A stretch of 64,000 bases of DNA from Erwinia sp. (GTDB lineage Bacteria > Pseudomonadota > Gammaproteobacteria > Enterobacterales > Enterobacteriaceae). The notes beneath the pieces are model-generated. The model worked only from the letters and a program-made list of their open reading frames with translations, had not been told where the DNA came from and made no database searches. The number at the start of each line of letters is the position of its first letter. The first letter of the stretch is position 1. The stretch spans positions 2,213,310-2,277,309 of the forward strand of contig OZ024666.1 of NCBI GenBank assembly GCA_964016415.1, given 5' to 3'. Made by a program: the position numbers and the translations under genes. Shown piece by piece: positions 53,259-63,273 of this stretch.

Positions 53259-55232
53259 TTAATTAGCATACTGTTGAATAAATTCAGATCGCGGACCATC
53301 AAATATAATTTTGCCATTATTGAAAGCCACAACGCGATCGACGAGCTCGAGATAATCTACATTATCGGTGAAGAGCAGAAGTGTCGTCTCCTGAGTCATT
53401 TTATTTCTGGCGGCAGTGATGAATTTCTGTTTCACCTTATTTTCAGCCAGCAACAATGGTTCATCCCATACCCATATTTGCCTTTCTGTAAGTTGGAAGC
53501 GGGGCAGCATGAGTAAACTCTTCTGTGCAGCTGAGAGAGGATAAGGCAAGTGCTGGAACCAGGTATACAAACCATTGTTCAATAGCGGTGGCAACCAGCT
53601 GAGGAAATCCTGTGTCAGCACTTTCTTACACTGTTCTTCAGTAAATGGCTTCTCTGAGCACAAATGAGTCATCAGCGAATCACCAAAGAAGAAAGGTTGC
53701 TGCGGCATATAATGCATCTCACGGTTCAACGCTTGCGGGGCTACTCTTTGTCCATGCTGATCGATGACACACAGTTTTCCTTGCTCTGGTGATAAAACTC
53801 CGGTTAACAATTTCGCCAGCACGGTTTTTCCACTACCCGCATGACCAATAAATGCAATCTTTTCACCACTATTGATAGTCAGATTTAATCTGTCAAAAAG
53901 TGGCATTGTCTTTTCATAACCAAAAGTCACCTCCTGCAGTGACCATTTAAAATGTGCAGGAAGATCACTCAACGTCTCGACAGGCTGAATCTCATTTTTT
54001 TTCAGGAACGCTTTTAATTCATTAACTTTGTGAGTAATGGTTTTGATTGTGGGTATAACCTGAACAAACGACATAGCTGACTGACTGATTCTTGAGGAGA
54101 GTATGATGACCGCAAACAATGAAGCAACCGAGAGTGTATGTTGCTGGATAAGGAAAAAAGCCATAACGGTAATGAAAATACTTTGGCATGAGCTGACGAA
54201 AGCCAATAGTGAAGATAAGGTCTGTCGTTGTTGTTGGTTATATTGACTGATATGATAAAATGTAGACTCTTGATAAAAGTTAACAGAATTCAGATTTTCT
54301 TCAACGCCGTTGATACGGTGATTTTCAACGGCGGTATCGTCAATATCCTTCATCATTGGCTGTTTTTTCTCTTCGAAAAAATAAGTAAAATACAGACCAA
54401 GACCCAACTCGACAATAAGAAAAATGATCGGCACTAATACCAAAGAGCCAGACATTATATAAATTACTGACAAAAACAAAAAAACGAAAAATATATCCAG
54501 AAAATTGGTCGACAAAAGTCCCCAAAACAGCATATTCAATTCTTTCAACAATCTTATCGCATAGCCCCGCTCTCTTCCCCAATGATTCTCTTTACTGCTA
54601 TTGACTCTTGTTATCATTGAAAAAATATCAGACTGCAATGTGTCTTTATACTGAGAAAGTAGTTTGAACGTATACTTTTTCTTACTCTGCTTTAAAAGAA
54701 ACTCACATAAAAAGCAAAGAAAAGCGATAAATGACAATGTCCATAATGAAGACTCGGCGCCTGCGGGAATAATTCTTCCGTAAATGGCATTAAAATAAAG
54801 CGGTGTGGTTAATGCAAAGATATTAACCAGAAAAGAAACAACAAAAATAGCCAGGATACTTTTATTTCTGATTAGCCTCATAATGGAAAAAGATTTATCC
54901 ACCGTTTGACGCTCTCTCACTATATAAGCAGTGGCGGCATCCGAAGAGTAGCTATTTACATCTTTGGTGAAAAACCATTCATTACCATCATGCAAAAGAT
55001 AATGATAATTATCTGGTAACAGCATGTTTAGATCAACGGGAGTGAATGTCAGATTAAAGACATCTTCCGCCTGAGCAATTAAGCCTTCTGGTGTGCTGGA
55101 TGGATGAATTGAAGCAAGAAAAATTCCCCATTGATGTGATGAATCACCAATAGAAAAATGATTCAGCATGCACTTTGCTGCATGAATGAAAGAGAGTATG
55201 GCTCGATCTTCGGGGTGTGTTTGTGATTTCAT
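53259..55232 (-). CDS. Type I secretion ABC exporter with atypical ATPase motifs (SiiF-like role)
   Basis: 657 residues. An N-terminal soluble region (1 to about 125) stands where bacteriocin-type exporters have a peptidase or peptidase-like domain. Six membrane segments follow (about 130-390). The ATPase domain (about 425-657) has Walker A GHAGSGKT near 461 and Walker B IWVWDEP near 588. The signature is LSAAQ instead of LSGGQ, and the switch-histidine position reads LLLFTDNVDY with no histidine. Such changes suggest slow or specialised ATP use, or one degenerate site of a homodimer. By position it exports the large protein encoded just upstream. Confidence 0.85.
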   Translation of the reverse strand: MKSQTHPEDRAILSFIHAAKCMLNHFSIGDSSHQWGIFLASIHPSSTPEGLIAQAEDVFNLTFTPVDLNMLLPDNYHYLLHDGNEWFFTKDVNSYSSDAATAYIVRERQTVDKSFSIMRLIRNKSILAIFVVSFLVNIFALTTPLYFNAIYGRIIPAGAESSLWTLSFIAFLCFLCEFLLKQSKKKYTFKLLSQYKDTLQSDIFSMITRVNSSKENHWGRERGYAIRLLKELNMLFWGLLSTNFLDIFFVFLFLSVIYIMSGSLVLVPIIFLIVELGLGLYFTYFFEEKKQPMMKDIDDTAVENHRINGVEENLNSVNFYQESTFYHISQYNQQQRQTLSSLLAFVSSCQSIFITVMAFFLIQQHTLSVASLFAVIILSSRISQSAMSFVQVIPTIKTITHKVNELKAFLKKNEIQPVETLSDLPAHFKWSLQEVTFGYEKTMPLFDRLNLTINSGEKIAFIGHAGSGKTVLAKLLTGVLSPEQGKLCVIDQHGQRVAPQALNREMHYMPQQPFFFGDSLMTHLCSEKPFTEEQCKKVLTQDFLSWLPPLLNNGLYTWFQHLPYPLSAAQKSLLMLPRFQLTERQIWVWDEPLLLAENKVKQKFITAARNKMTQETTLLLFTDNVDYLELVDRVVAFNNGKIIFDGPRSEFIQQYAN

Positions 55233-55259
55233 AATAACATAACTGGACGTGAAATGAAG

Positions 55260-55285
55260 CTACCGCACCTTCTCAGATGCGGTAG
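55260..55285 (-). promoter_or_regulatory. Intercistronic hairpin between the surface protein and exporter genes
   Basis: CTACCGCA (55260-55267) and TGCGGTAG (55278-55285) form an 8-bp stem with a 10-base loop, without a T-run. It may be a leaky terminator or an mRNA stabiliser, lowering exporter expression relative to the substrate. Confidence 0.55.
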
Positions 55286-55311
55286 TGATGATTAACTAAT
55301 CGGTTAAAGTT

Positions 55312-58300
55312 TTAAAGCTGGTCGACGGCTTGATCTCCGTGGATATTAACCTTATATCCATAAAAATTATGAGTGTAAGTGTCCACATCATTTTCAGTTG
55401 TCTTAGTCCAGACGTTGGTATCTAAATTCTCTATGCTAAAAGCATTCTTATTTCCAGCATAAAGATCAACGGTCTTATTACTCATAACATCGCCTGAATT
55501 ATTATCAAATTGATTGAAATCAAGTTTGATAGAACCATCTTCAGCACTGACAAACTTGAACTCTTCAATATTCTGTGTCTGTGTTTTCTGGTAGTTGAAA
55601 ACATTAAACTCAGTTGAATCCAGATTCTTAAAAATAATGGTATCAACATTTGTTCCACCATCATTTGGCACCCCCCCGGTTATTTTAGCAGGAGCGAAAT
55701 TAGCAGAATCTGAAATATAATAGGTATTCTTCCCACCTTTTTCAGTGATCTGAATATTATTGTTTGAAGAATTAAAATAGTAGGTGTCGTCTCCGGTACC
55801 ACTATAGAGTCTTATGTAAGAGTTATCTCCTTCAAAGCGATAAGTATTATTGCTACCTGATGATTGAGTGTTAATGTTCAATCCGGTATCAAGAGTAACG
55901 TCACCCTCATTATCTTTGTTGACATTATTGAAAACAAAGGTATTTTCACCATTATTTCCGCTCAGATTAATCTGTGAATTAGTAATTTTACTATTAAATG
56001 TAAAACTATTATTTCCGCCAGCACTGTTAACGGTTATATTATCATTTGTTCCATCAGTTCCAATCTTGACTGTGTCATTGCGCATGCCAAGATCGATGGC
56101 GATATTTTTATTGGTGCCATTAAGAGAAATAACGTTTTGATTGTCATCGCCTGAGGTAGCATTGTTACCACCAGAAAGATTAATTTTAAACTTATTGGCT
56201 GAACTGTCAGACTGAACACCCGACAATTCGATATTATTTTTCGCGGATGCTGAAGTTATCGATGAATTATTCATCGTTACATCATTCAGTGTGATATTAT
56301 TGTTTGACAAAGAATCAGCTGCGACTTTAATTCCATCATTCACACTTTCAGTGCCGGCAGCTTTGGAAAACTCTATGGCGTTTTTACCATTACTCACCTG
56401 AACATCGAAATTACTGTTTGAACCTGAGAATTTCACACTGTTAGAAATGTTTTCACTAACTCCTGATTTTGAAGAGAGTACGATCTTCGTTTTATTATTA
56501 ATATCGCTGGTCACATTATTAAAATTGAACGATGTCGAAATGCTATTATTCGCTGTAATACTTACAGCTGAGAGTTGAGCACTGTCAAACGTAAAGATAT
56601 TATTCGCATTATTCGTGGTGACTGAGATGTTTTTATTAACGTCAGAGAAATTATAGACCTCTGAAGGATCCCCCTCACCATTTCTTGCATTTGCAGTTGA
56701 AGATATAGTTATTTTTTTAGCATCAGTGCTGGTGTTGACATTTTTGAAGCTGAATGTATCTCTGCCCTGCCCGGTAGAAATATTCAATTCTTTAGCCGCA
56801 TTGAATTCAGTCAGTGTATAGGTATCACCATGATCTGAACCAGTAATACCACTTAAACCATCAAATTTGTCTTTTTTACCACCGGATTTTTCCACTGTCA
56901 GATTATTATCTGAAAGATTGACTGCCACGTTATCAGTGAAATTCTTATAATTTAATTTTAAATTAGCAGCCCCGGTTACAATTTGATTATTAACACCGCC
57001 AGTAGAATTGAAATTGACATCTCCTTTAATCAAACTAAATTTCATGTCTTTTACATTGCTACTGGTAATTGTAGTCATTTCGGCATTACTACTATTAGTG
57101 AATTCAGCAAAACTCGAATTTGCATCATCTGCACCCCGGAGCGTGTCTGTACCTATGACCGTATTGCCATTTCTCTTTGTAATACTGCCGGCACTAAAAT
57201 CAGCTACTGATACATTCACATCAGACGCAAGTTGATAAGTACCGTTATTCCCTGTCAATGTATCATTACCACCGCTGGATAACAAAGTCATACCGGACTT
57301 CAGTGAGATGGTATCATCACCAGCACTACCTTGAAATACATTGATATTTTTAACAGTATCGCTTCTGGCACCAGATGCAAACTTGACTTCGCCGCTGGCA
57401 TCATTTGCATCATATGACAGACCAAGAACGTTTGACTGACTGTCAGTCACCGTATTATCGTATTTTTCGTACGAAACGAATGCGATTTTGTCAGCATTGA
57501 CCGGTGTACCATCAGCGTTGAATTGATAACCACCATCGATAATATTCCCTCCACCGCGGACATGCATCCAGCTATTTTTGTCGCCGTTGTTGACTGTGAT
57601 ATTTACACTACTGGCGTTATTTTTCCAGTCAACAAGAAGATTATTATCTCCGGTATAGTTTATCTTATTTATATGGTTAAAATGGGTATCCTGACTACTG
57701 TTTGCACTTCCCTGAATATTATTATATCCATCTGTAATATTGGCCAGTTTTACATCGCCTTTGCTCCCGGACCCGTCGAAGTTGATGATATCACTTTCGC
57801 CTGTTCCTGAATTTGCAAAATCCAGATTCAATGTATTTTGACTGTTAGGACTGCTTTGTTCAACACCATCATTAACACTGAATTTACCATGATTTTTCAG
57901 TGTAACCTGATTATTTCCACCACCAGTGATAATATTAAGGTTTTTTTGTTCTGTAAGCTTATCAGTGTTTTTGCTGTAATCAATGATGAAATTATCATCA
58001 CCATCCGTTCCCTGAATGGTGGTAATGGCATTAGCTTTTGCAGTTTCAAGACCTTTAATATTTGAGGTGTAACTCCCCTTCGCTATTGAACCATTAATAC
58101 CATCATAGTTTAGCGTCACCCCATTATTTAAAGCCGAGAGATCCAGATTAATATCTGTACCCTGAGTGATATAGGTATGGGAGTTCATAGTATCAACAAT
58201 AGTGTTATTACTTCCCTTCCCGGTTTCAAAGGTTACAGCAAATTTATCGGTAGCTTTGTAATTATTACCATGACTATCGTTACCGATAATGTAATTGATA

Positions 58301-61122
58301 TTGACTAACTTCTCTCCATTGGATGTTGCATTACCACGTAATACATTGTTTGATTCACGGGAAAGATCAATATCCAAACGTTGAGAAACCTTGGTATAAT
58401 CAACGATGTTACTCGCAGATACCTGATCACTGATAATGTCGGTCAAACCTTTTGCGACTTCTACCCGGTTATTTTCACCAAATAAGTTGACCTGCATATC
58501 CTCTTGCCGGGTTTCACTTAATTTGATAGTGGTATTACCACCTTTTAATCCTGAGAGATGATTAACCAACCCATCGCCTTTGATCAGATCAACATAAGTA
58601 CCATTATCAATATTCACCGTCCGGCTGGTATTCAAATCGATAGTAGCAGTTTGCCCACCTTGCAAAGTCGCGTAATCAAGGTCGAGAGTAGCCCCATCCT
58701 GTAAGGTGATATCATGACTGGCTTTACTGCCATGCAGAGTAACATGGGTGTCTGATGCAGCCTCTATCGTGTTAGCGCCACCATTTTTTGCTGTGTAGTC
58801 AAGAGTACCCTGCTTCAGCGTTACACTGTTCGTACCCCCTCTTTCACTCACAAACGTGGTAGTACCACGGGCTTCGAGATTAATACTACCACCGTTTTTC
58901 GCAGTGATATTATTTATTGATTTACCTTCACCAGCATAGTAGTGAACAATACCACCAGTATATTCCAGTATATTGATACTGTCTGACGCTTGCTGGCCTG
59001 ACGTGCCATAATAGTTAAGAATAGAATTATTTACGGTCGCGGTGTTGATACTGCCGTTAGCGTGAATAGTTGAAACACCAGTATCCAATGTATAGTTATT
59101 TTTATAGTTACCACCATATAACTGGTTATTACCATTGGTAACAGTAAAATTATTGATCCCACTGACACCGACAAGCGTATTATCTCCTGCACCTCTGCCA
59201 GTGAAATCACTGCCTCCCTGACTTCCTATAACATGGTGGATATTAGTCAGAGCGTCTTGTTTATCACCTTTAATGACTACGCCACTATTCAGGTTTATAC
59301 TTGTTTGCCCATCCAGTTTGCTGTAATCCAGAATACTATTACCAGCACCACCATCGATAGTGTAATTCCCTTTTCCTGCGACAATGTAGTTATCACCGGA
59401 TTTTTCACTGACTTTAACATTCGTATCACCCAGAATGATATGATCATTTTTTGATGAACCAACCACTTCATCGATGCTACTGAAATTATCCTGCCCGGAT
59501 TTATTATTACTATCCTGCCAGCCGTTATGGGTCGTCTTTCCTGAAGAAAAATCAACACTGACACCATCAATTCCTAAATCATCCCGACCGGTGATCGCGA
59601 TCGTATTATAACTTTGTTCAGTACCGGCTTTACTATAGTCGAGGGTATCATGGCCGCTATTACCAGTAATGGTGTTATTTCCACCATTCATGATATAAGT
59701 ATTGTCACCAGTGCCACCCTTAATCGTATATCCTTTATCATTAAGTGTGAAAGTATCACCATGATTAGAACCAACGATGGTCTCGAAATTACTGATAGTC
59801 TGTGTTTTACCATTACTCAAGGTCACAGTACCGGCGTCTGTATCGTCTGATGCCAGGCTATTTTGAGTCAGATCTACATTGATTTTACCCTGAGACTTGC
59901 TGTAATCAATGGTGTCATGGCCCGCACCACCGTCATACCGGGCATCCCCTGATCCGGCGTAGAGATAATCATCTCCATTTCCTAGCTTAATATCCTGTGG
60001 CGTTGGAGTATAGCCCAGATTCACACTACCATTATCATTGATAATTTTATCGGGATTTTCTGAAACAACGAAATCAAGGACACCTTCTTTTTTTCCAGCC
60101 GCATTTCCTGTCGCAGAGTTGAATTTGATGTCCAGAGAGAAGGCGTTATCCTTTCCGGGATAAACAATAGCGAACTCGTTAGGTTTCAAATTGAGTGCAT
60201 TACCTTCAGGCGTACCCGCCTGAATGATTTTATAACCTTCTGGCATTTCGCTGCGGAATTTGACACTGGTCAGAACATCAGCATTATCGACAGAAATAAT
60301 TCTGGTAACTGAATTTTCAGCCGTGTTCCAACCATTCATCTCACCATTAACCGTCCAGCCCGACGTCGTGGATGAAAGATCCAGACTGGTTTTTACATAT
60401 TGCGCCTCGTAAGAACTGTCGGTACGAGAGCCGCCAATTTGAGCAGTCTGTTGCTGATTATCTACATGATTACCGGCCTGTAACGTACTCAATGTAAAGT
60501 CTTTGCTGGTTGCTACAGAGTCAGGATTAGGCGGAATAATCTCCTGCTCTTTTTGAATTTTAGGTGGCAACCCTGATGAGGAAATGACCATGGGTTTTTC
60601 ACGAACCCCCTGATAACTATAGTCCCCCATCCCAATGAAATCATTAACAGGGGCCTCATCCTGTTTATTTGACGAACTTTCAGTTTCATTGCTGGCATTA
60701 ACAACAACAACTTCCTGCACTTTAACTATTTTCGTGACAACTTTTTCACTGGATGCACTACTGGAATCACTATTTTGTTCACTTCCCTGACCTTCAGCGT
60801 CAGCTTCATTGCTGTCATTACGCTTCGATTTTCCGTCTGTTTCACCTTTGTTTTTATTCAGGCTTCCATCGATATCAAATTCATTTTTATCTATATAATT
60901 AATCAAATCTTTTGACGATATGTTTTTTCCATCTGAAAACTTCAGATGAAAAACATCTTTCGACATAGACAAAAACTGTGCAGCAAAAGGGTATTCATAA
61001 GTACTACCGTCTGCTGCCTTAATCACAATATCCTGGCCGACAATATAGATCTTGGCACCATCGAATGAAGCAGGCACTTCATTGTCCTGAAATGTCTTGA
61101 CGACAAATACTTTATTTTCCAT
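55312..61122 (-). CDS. Large type I-secreted surface protein, Asn/Asp/Gly-rich repeats
   Basis: 1936 residues, start at 61122 after GGAGTAAAAA. There is no Sec signal and I see no cysteine. Residues 1-75 form a compact head (KVFVVKTFQDNEVPASFDG). An acidic Ser/Asn-rich linker covers about 85-215, and a globular segment about 240-365. The rest is repetitive beta-structure. RTX-like pieces (GGAGHDTIDYSK, GNSGHDTLDYSK, GGAGNSILDYSK) lie near residues 400, 495 and 600. Spaced repeats hhGSxxGDxhxL recur through the protein (IVGSNHGDTFTL, ITGSDHGDTYTL). A DYSK/DYTK-then-VDL pattern recurs near 907 and 1392. The C-terminal 120 residues are distinct and should carry the export signal. Probably an adhesin or biofilm protein; the repeat type is not one I can name. 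Confidence 0.8.
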   Translation of the reverse strand: MENKVFVVKTFQDNEVPASFDGAKIYIVGQDIVIKAADGSTYEYPFAAQFLSMSKDVFHLKFSDGKNISSKDLINYIDKNEFDIDGSLNKNKGETDGKSKRNDSNEADAEGQGSEQNSDSSSASSEKVVTKIVKVQEVVVVNASNETESSSNKQDEAPVNDFIGMGDYSYQGVREKPMVISSSGLPPKIQKEQEIIPPNPDSVATSKDFTLSTLQAGNHVDNQQQTAQIGGSRTDSSYEAQYVKTSLDLSSTTSGWTVNGEMNGWNTAENSVTRIISVDNADVLTSVKFRSEMPEGYKIIQAGTPEGNALNLKPNEFAIVYPGKDNAFSLDIKFNSATGNAAGKKEGVLDFVVSENPDKIINDNGSVNLGYTPTPQDIKLGNGDDYLYAGSGDARYDGGAGHDTIDYSKSQGKINVDLTQNSLASDDTDAGTVTLSNGKTQTISNFETIVGSNHGDTFTLNDKGYTIKGGTGDNTYIMNGGNNTITGNSGHDTLDYSKAGTEQSYNTIAITGRDDLGIDGVSVDFSSGKTTHNGWQDSNNKSGQDNFSSIDEVVGSSKNDHIILGDTNVKVSEKSGDNYIVAGKGNYTIDGGAGNSILDYSKLDGQTSINLNSGVVIKGDKQDALTNIHHVIGSQGGSDFTGRGAGDNTLVGVSGINNFTVTNGNNQLYGGNYKNNYTLDTGVSTIHANGSINTATVNNSILNYYGTSGQQASDSINILEYTGGIVHYYAGEGKSINNITAKNGGSINLEARGTTTFVSERGGTNSVTLKQGTLDYTAKNGGANTIEAASDTHVTLHGSKASHDITLQDGATLDLDYATLQGGQTATIDLNTSRTVNIDNGTYVDLIKGDGLVNHLSGLKGGNTTIKLSETRQEDMQVNLFGENNRVEVAKGLTDIISDQVSASNIVDYTKVSQRLDIDLSRESNNVLRGNATSNGEKLVNINYIIGNDSHGNNYKATDKFAVTFETGKGSNNTIVDTMNSHTYITQGTDINLDLSALNNGVTLNYDGINGSIAKGSYTSNIKGLETAKANAITTIQGTDGDDNFIIDYSKNTDKLTEQKNLNIITGGGNNQVTLKNHGKFSVNDGVEQSSPNSQNTLNLDFANSGTGESDIINFDGSGSKGDVKLANITDGYNNIQGSANSSQDTHFNHINKINYTGDNNLLVDWKNNASSVNITVNNGDKNSWMHVRGGGNIIDGGYQFNADGTPVNADKIAFVSYEKYDNTVTDSQSNVLGLSYDANDASGEVKFASGARSDTVKNINVFQGSAGDDTISLKSGMTLLSSGGNDTLTGNNGTYQLASDVNVSVADFSAGSITKRNGNTVIGTDTLRGADDANSSFAEFTNSSNAEMTTITSSNVKDMKFSLIKGDVNFNSTGGVNNQIVTGAANLKLNYKNFTDNVAVNLSDNNLTVEKSGGKKDKFDGLSGITGSDHGDTYTLTEFNAAKELNISTGQGRDTFSFKNVNTSTDAKKITISSTANARNGEGDPSEVYNFSDVNKNISVTTNNANNIFTFDSAQLSAVSITANNSISTSFNFNNVTSDINNKTKIVLSSKSGVSENISNSVKFSGSNSNFDVQVSNGKNAIEFSKAAGTESVNDGIKVAADSLSNNNITLNDVTMNNSSITSASAKNNIELSGVQSDSSANKFKINLSGGNNATSGDDNQNVISLNGTNKNIAIDLGMRNDTVKIGTDGTNDNITVNSAGGNNSFTFNSKITNSQINLSGNNGENTFVFNNVNKDNEGDVTLDTGLNINTQSSGSNNTYRFEGDNSYIRLYSGTGDDTYYFNSSNNNIQITEKGGKNTYYISDSANFAPAKITGGVPNDGGTNVDTIIFKNLDSTEFNVFNYQKTQTQNIEEFKFVSAEDGSIKLDFNQFDNNSGDVMSNKTVDLYAGNKNAFSIENLDTNVWTKTTENDVDTYTHNFYGYKVNIHGDQAVDQL

Positions 61123-61176
61123 TTTTTACTCCGATACTGATATCACTTCATGCCTGTCATCTGTCAGGCTGCCAAA

Positions 61177-62433
61177 TTAGGGTTCATTAAGTGCAGTTGA
61201 TAGCCCACTGTATAAAGGTTTGAACAAATACTGAAAGACTGTTCTTTTACCCACCTTCAGATAAGCATCAACACTCATTCCTGGATACACTTTTTCATGG
61301 AAGCTGTTTTGATCCACCATGATTTGTACTTTGTAATAGCGTCCCTCCCGGTCTTCGATAGAATCAGAGCTGATAACTGATACCCGCCCTGTCAAAAACT
61401 CACTGTTAGTCATACCAAGAGTATTGATTTTTATTTTACTCTGCATGCCCTCCCACAGCTTATCGCGATCTTCCGGCTTAACCTTTACCGCAACGACAAT
61501 CGGCATGTTGTCAGGTAGAATAGTCAGAATCTCTCCGCCAGGTGAAATCACTGAACCAGAGTTATTCTTCGCCAGCAATTGAATCGTTCCGTCTACCGGG
61601 CTGAATATTTGCTCCTGCTCTTTACGCGTTTTGACCGTTGCTGCTTTCGCCTCGGCTTCGTTGACACTGCCACGAACCTCAAGTAACTCTTCTTCACTTT
61701 TTGCTTTGAAGTCATCGCTTATTTTGTTGATAGCCTGTCCGGCCTGACTGATTTCAATATTCAGTGTTGACTGTTGAGCCTGTAAATTCAGTAATGTATT
61801 TTCTGTTTTTTGTAGCTCAGCACGTGCTGCCAGATAGTTACTAGAAGAAACTGCACCTTTACTAACCAAAGACTCAACAATGCTCACCTGCCTGCGTCCT
61901 AGATCACGCTCTTTTACCAGCCCGTCGATTTGGGTATGCAACTGTGTCAGCATTGACTCTTTCTGCTTTTTTGCTGTTTCCGCAATACGTAATGATTTCA
62001 GCAGTGAATCACGGCGACTTTGAAACGCTGAAAATTCCTGTTCAAACAAGGTATCATCCATCTCTGCTGTTTTGATGAAATCCAGCTGTTGAATCTCTGC
62101 CAGTAATCTTTTTTCCTTGATACGTAATGACTCAATACTGGTCCTGTTTTTGTTAAAATCCTCCGTGATATATGAGTTATCGATCACAGCTAATAACTGT
62201 CCTTTTTTAACTTTGTCCCCTTCTCTGATAAGCAGTCGGTCAATCTTTCCACCGTTAGCGTGCTCGATAACCACGTTACGGTTTTTTACTTCAAGATAAC
62301 CTTTTGCATCAACAGAAATATCCAATTGCAGAAAAAGCATCATTATCAATAGTGACAAAAATACAAACGGAAAACATTGCTTCGCAAATTTCGCGGAACA
62401 CATTTCTTGCAACAAGAACTTAAATTTACTCAT
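61177..62433 (-). CDS. HlyD-family membrane fusion protein of type I secretion
   Basis: 418 residues from the ATG at 62433; one at 62442 is also possible, and neither has a strong ribosome site. One membrane segment (about 21-37), then a split lipoyl domain (NGGKIDRLLIREGDKVKKGQ and IFSPVDGTIQLL), a long periplasmic coiled coil (about 90-275), and the beta-barrel end YPGMSVDAYLKVGKRTVFQYL, typical of type I secretion adaptors. It links the inner-membrane exporter to the TolC-like outer-membrane factor. 54 bases precede the surface-protein gene. Confidence 0.93.
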   Translation of the reverse strand: MSKFKFLLQEMCSAKFAKQCFPFVFLSLLIMMLFLQLDISVDAKGYLEVKNRNVVIEHANGGKIDRLLIREGDKVKKGQLLAVIDNSYITEDFNKNRTSIESLRIKEKRLLAEIQQLDFIKTAEMDDTLFEQEFSAFQSRRDSLLKSLRIAETAKKQKESMLTQLHTQIDGLVKERDLGRRQVSIVESLVSKGAVSSSNYLAARAELQKTENTLLNLQAQQSTLNIEISQAGQAINKISDDFKAKSEEELLEVRGSVNEAEAKAATVKTRKEQEQIFSPVDGTIQLLAKNNSGSVISPGGEILTILPDNMPIVVAVKVKPEDRDKLWEGMQSKIKINTLGMTNSEFLTGRVSVISSDSIEDREGRYYKVQIMVDQNSFHEKVYPGMSVDAYLKVGKRTVFQYLFKPLYSGLSTALNEP

Positions 62434-62477
62434 TATAAACATCTTAATCTGCAATTGAATTTACAAAAATAAAACAA

Positions 62478-63260
62478 TTACTCAACTGGTTTTTTAACCT
62501 TTAACAAAATGAACTCTTTTTCAATATCTGCCTGAGGTTTCGGACTCCGATGGCTATAGTTAGAAGGTTCAAATTCTTTATCTTTATCAACCAGCGCCCG
62601 TAATATATCCATGTAGAGCATGTACTGTTTACGATAAACTGCACCTAAAGAAACTGATGTATTTTTCTTAACAATAATGCCTATATCAATACCGTTTTTC
62701 TTAATCCTGACCCGATTTTCCTGATACCATTTATTTAATGCTTCGTTATTTTCTTTACTCAGTAACTCCTGGTTATCATTCAGTGTCAGCATTAAATCGC
62801 CCGGTTGAACTACCAGCATATCAAGATTATCATTAGCAATAACTTCTTCTGCTGCACTCTCTTTTGTCGTACCCGGACTCACCGCTTCTCTCATATTTTC
62901 TACATCGGCATTTTCACTGGCATTTTCTTTACTGGCGATGGTATTTCGGGCTATGTTGGTCGGTGTTTCTTTACTCTCCATACTACCAAGTGCGGTTTTA
63001 ACTTCAGCACTACTCGCCTCAGTAATCGTATCTTTATTCAACACAGTACCTGCATCATTCACTGCCAGTTTGCTTCGTTTATCAGCCAGTTGGTCTGCAC
63101 TCATGCTGATCAGGTTATCCATCTTTTGCTTATACTGTGCTTCAAGATTTTCTTTGATCATCATTGCAAACAACAAACTCACCAGAACATAAACCAATAA
63201 TAATACTGTCATCATATCTACATACGCTGGCCAGATATGATTTGAACTTCTTTTTTTCAT
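62478..63260 (-). CDS. MotB-like one-TM protein in the secretion operon (SiiA-like role)
   Basis: 260 residues from the ATG at 63260; the frame can be extended to 63293, but that overlaps the TolC-like gene. The N-terminus has WPAYVDMMTVLLLVYVLVSL (10-29) with a single aspartate, D15, at the start of the membrane helix. This is the layout of MotB, ExbD and Salmonella SiiA (essential D13), which form ion channels with MotA-type partners. Residues about 40-150 are a Ser/Glu/Lys/Asn-rich linker, and about 150-260 a folded end without a clear OmpA-type peptidoglycan motif. No MotA/SiiB-like gene is in the window; it may lie beyond the right edge. It follows the TolC-like gene by 13 bases. Confidence 0.75.
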   Translation of the reverse strand: MKKRSSNHIWPAYVDMMTVLLLVYVLVSLLFAMMIKENLEAQYKQKMDNLISMSADQLADKRSKLAVNDAGTVLNKDTITEASSAEVKTALGSMESKETPTNIARNTIASKENASENADVENMREAVSPGTTKESAAEEVIANDNLDMLVVQPGDLMLTLNDNQELLSKENNEALNKWYQENRVRIKKNGIDIGIIVKKNTSVSLGAVYRKQYMLYMDILRALVDKDKEFEPSNYSHRSPKPQADIEKEFILLKVKKPVE

Positions 63261-63273
63261 GATCCGTGACCTG

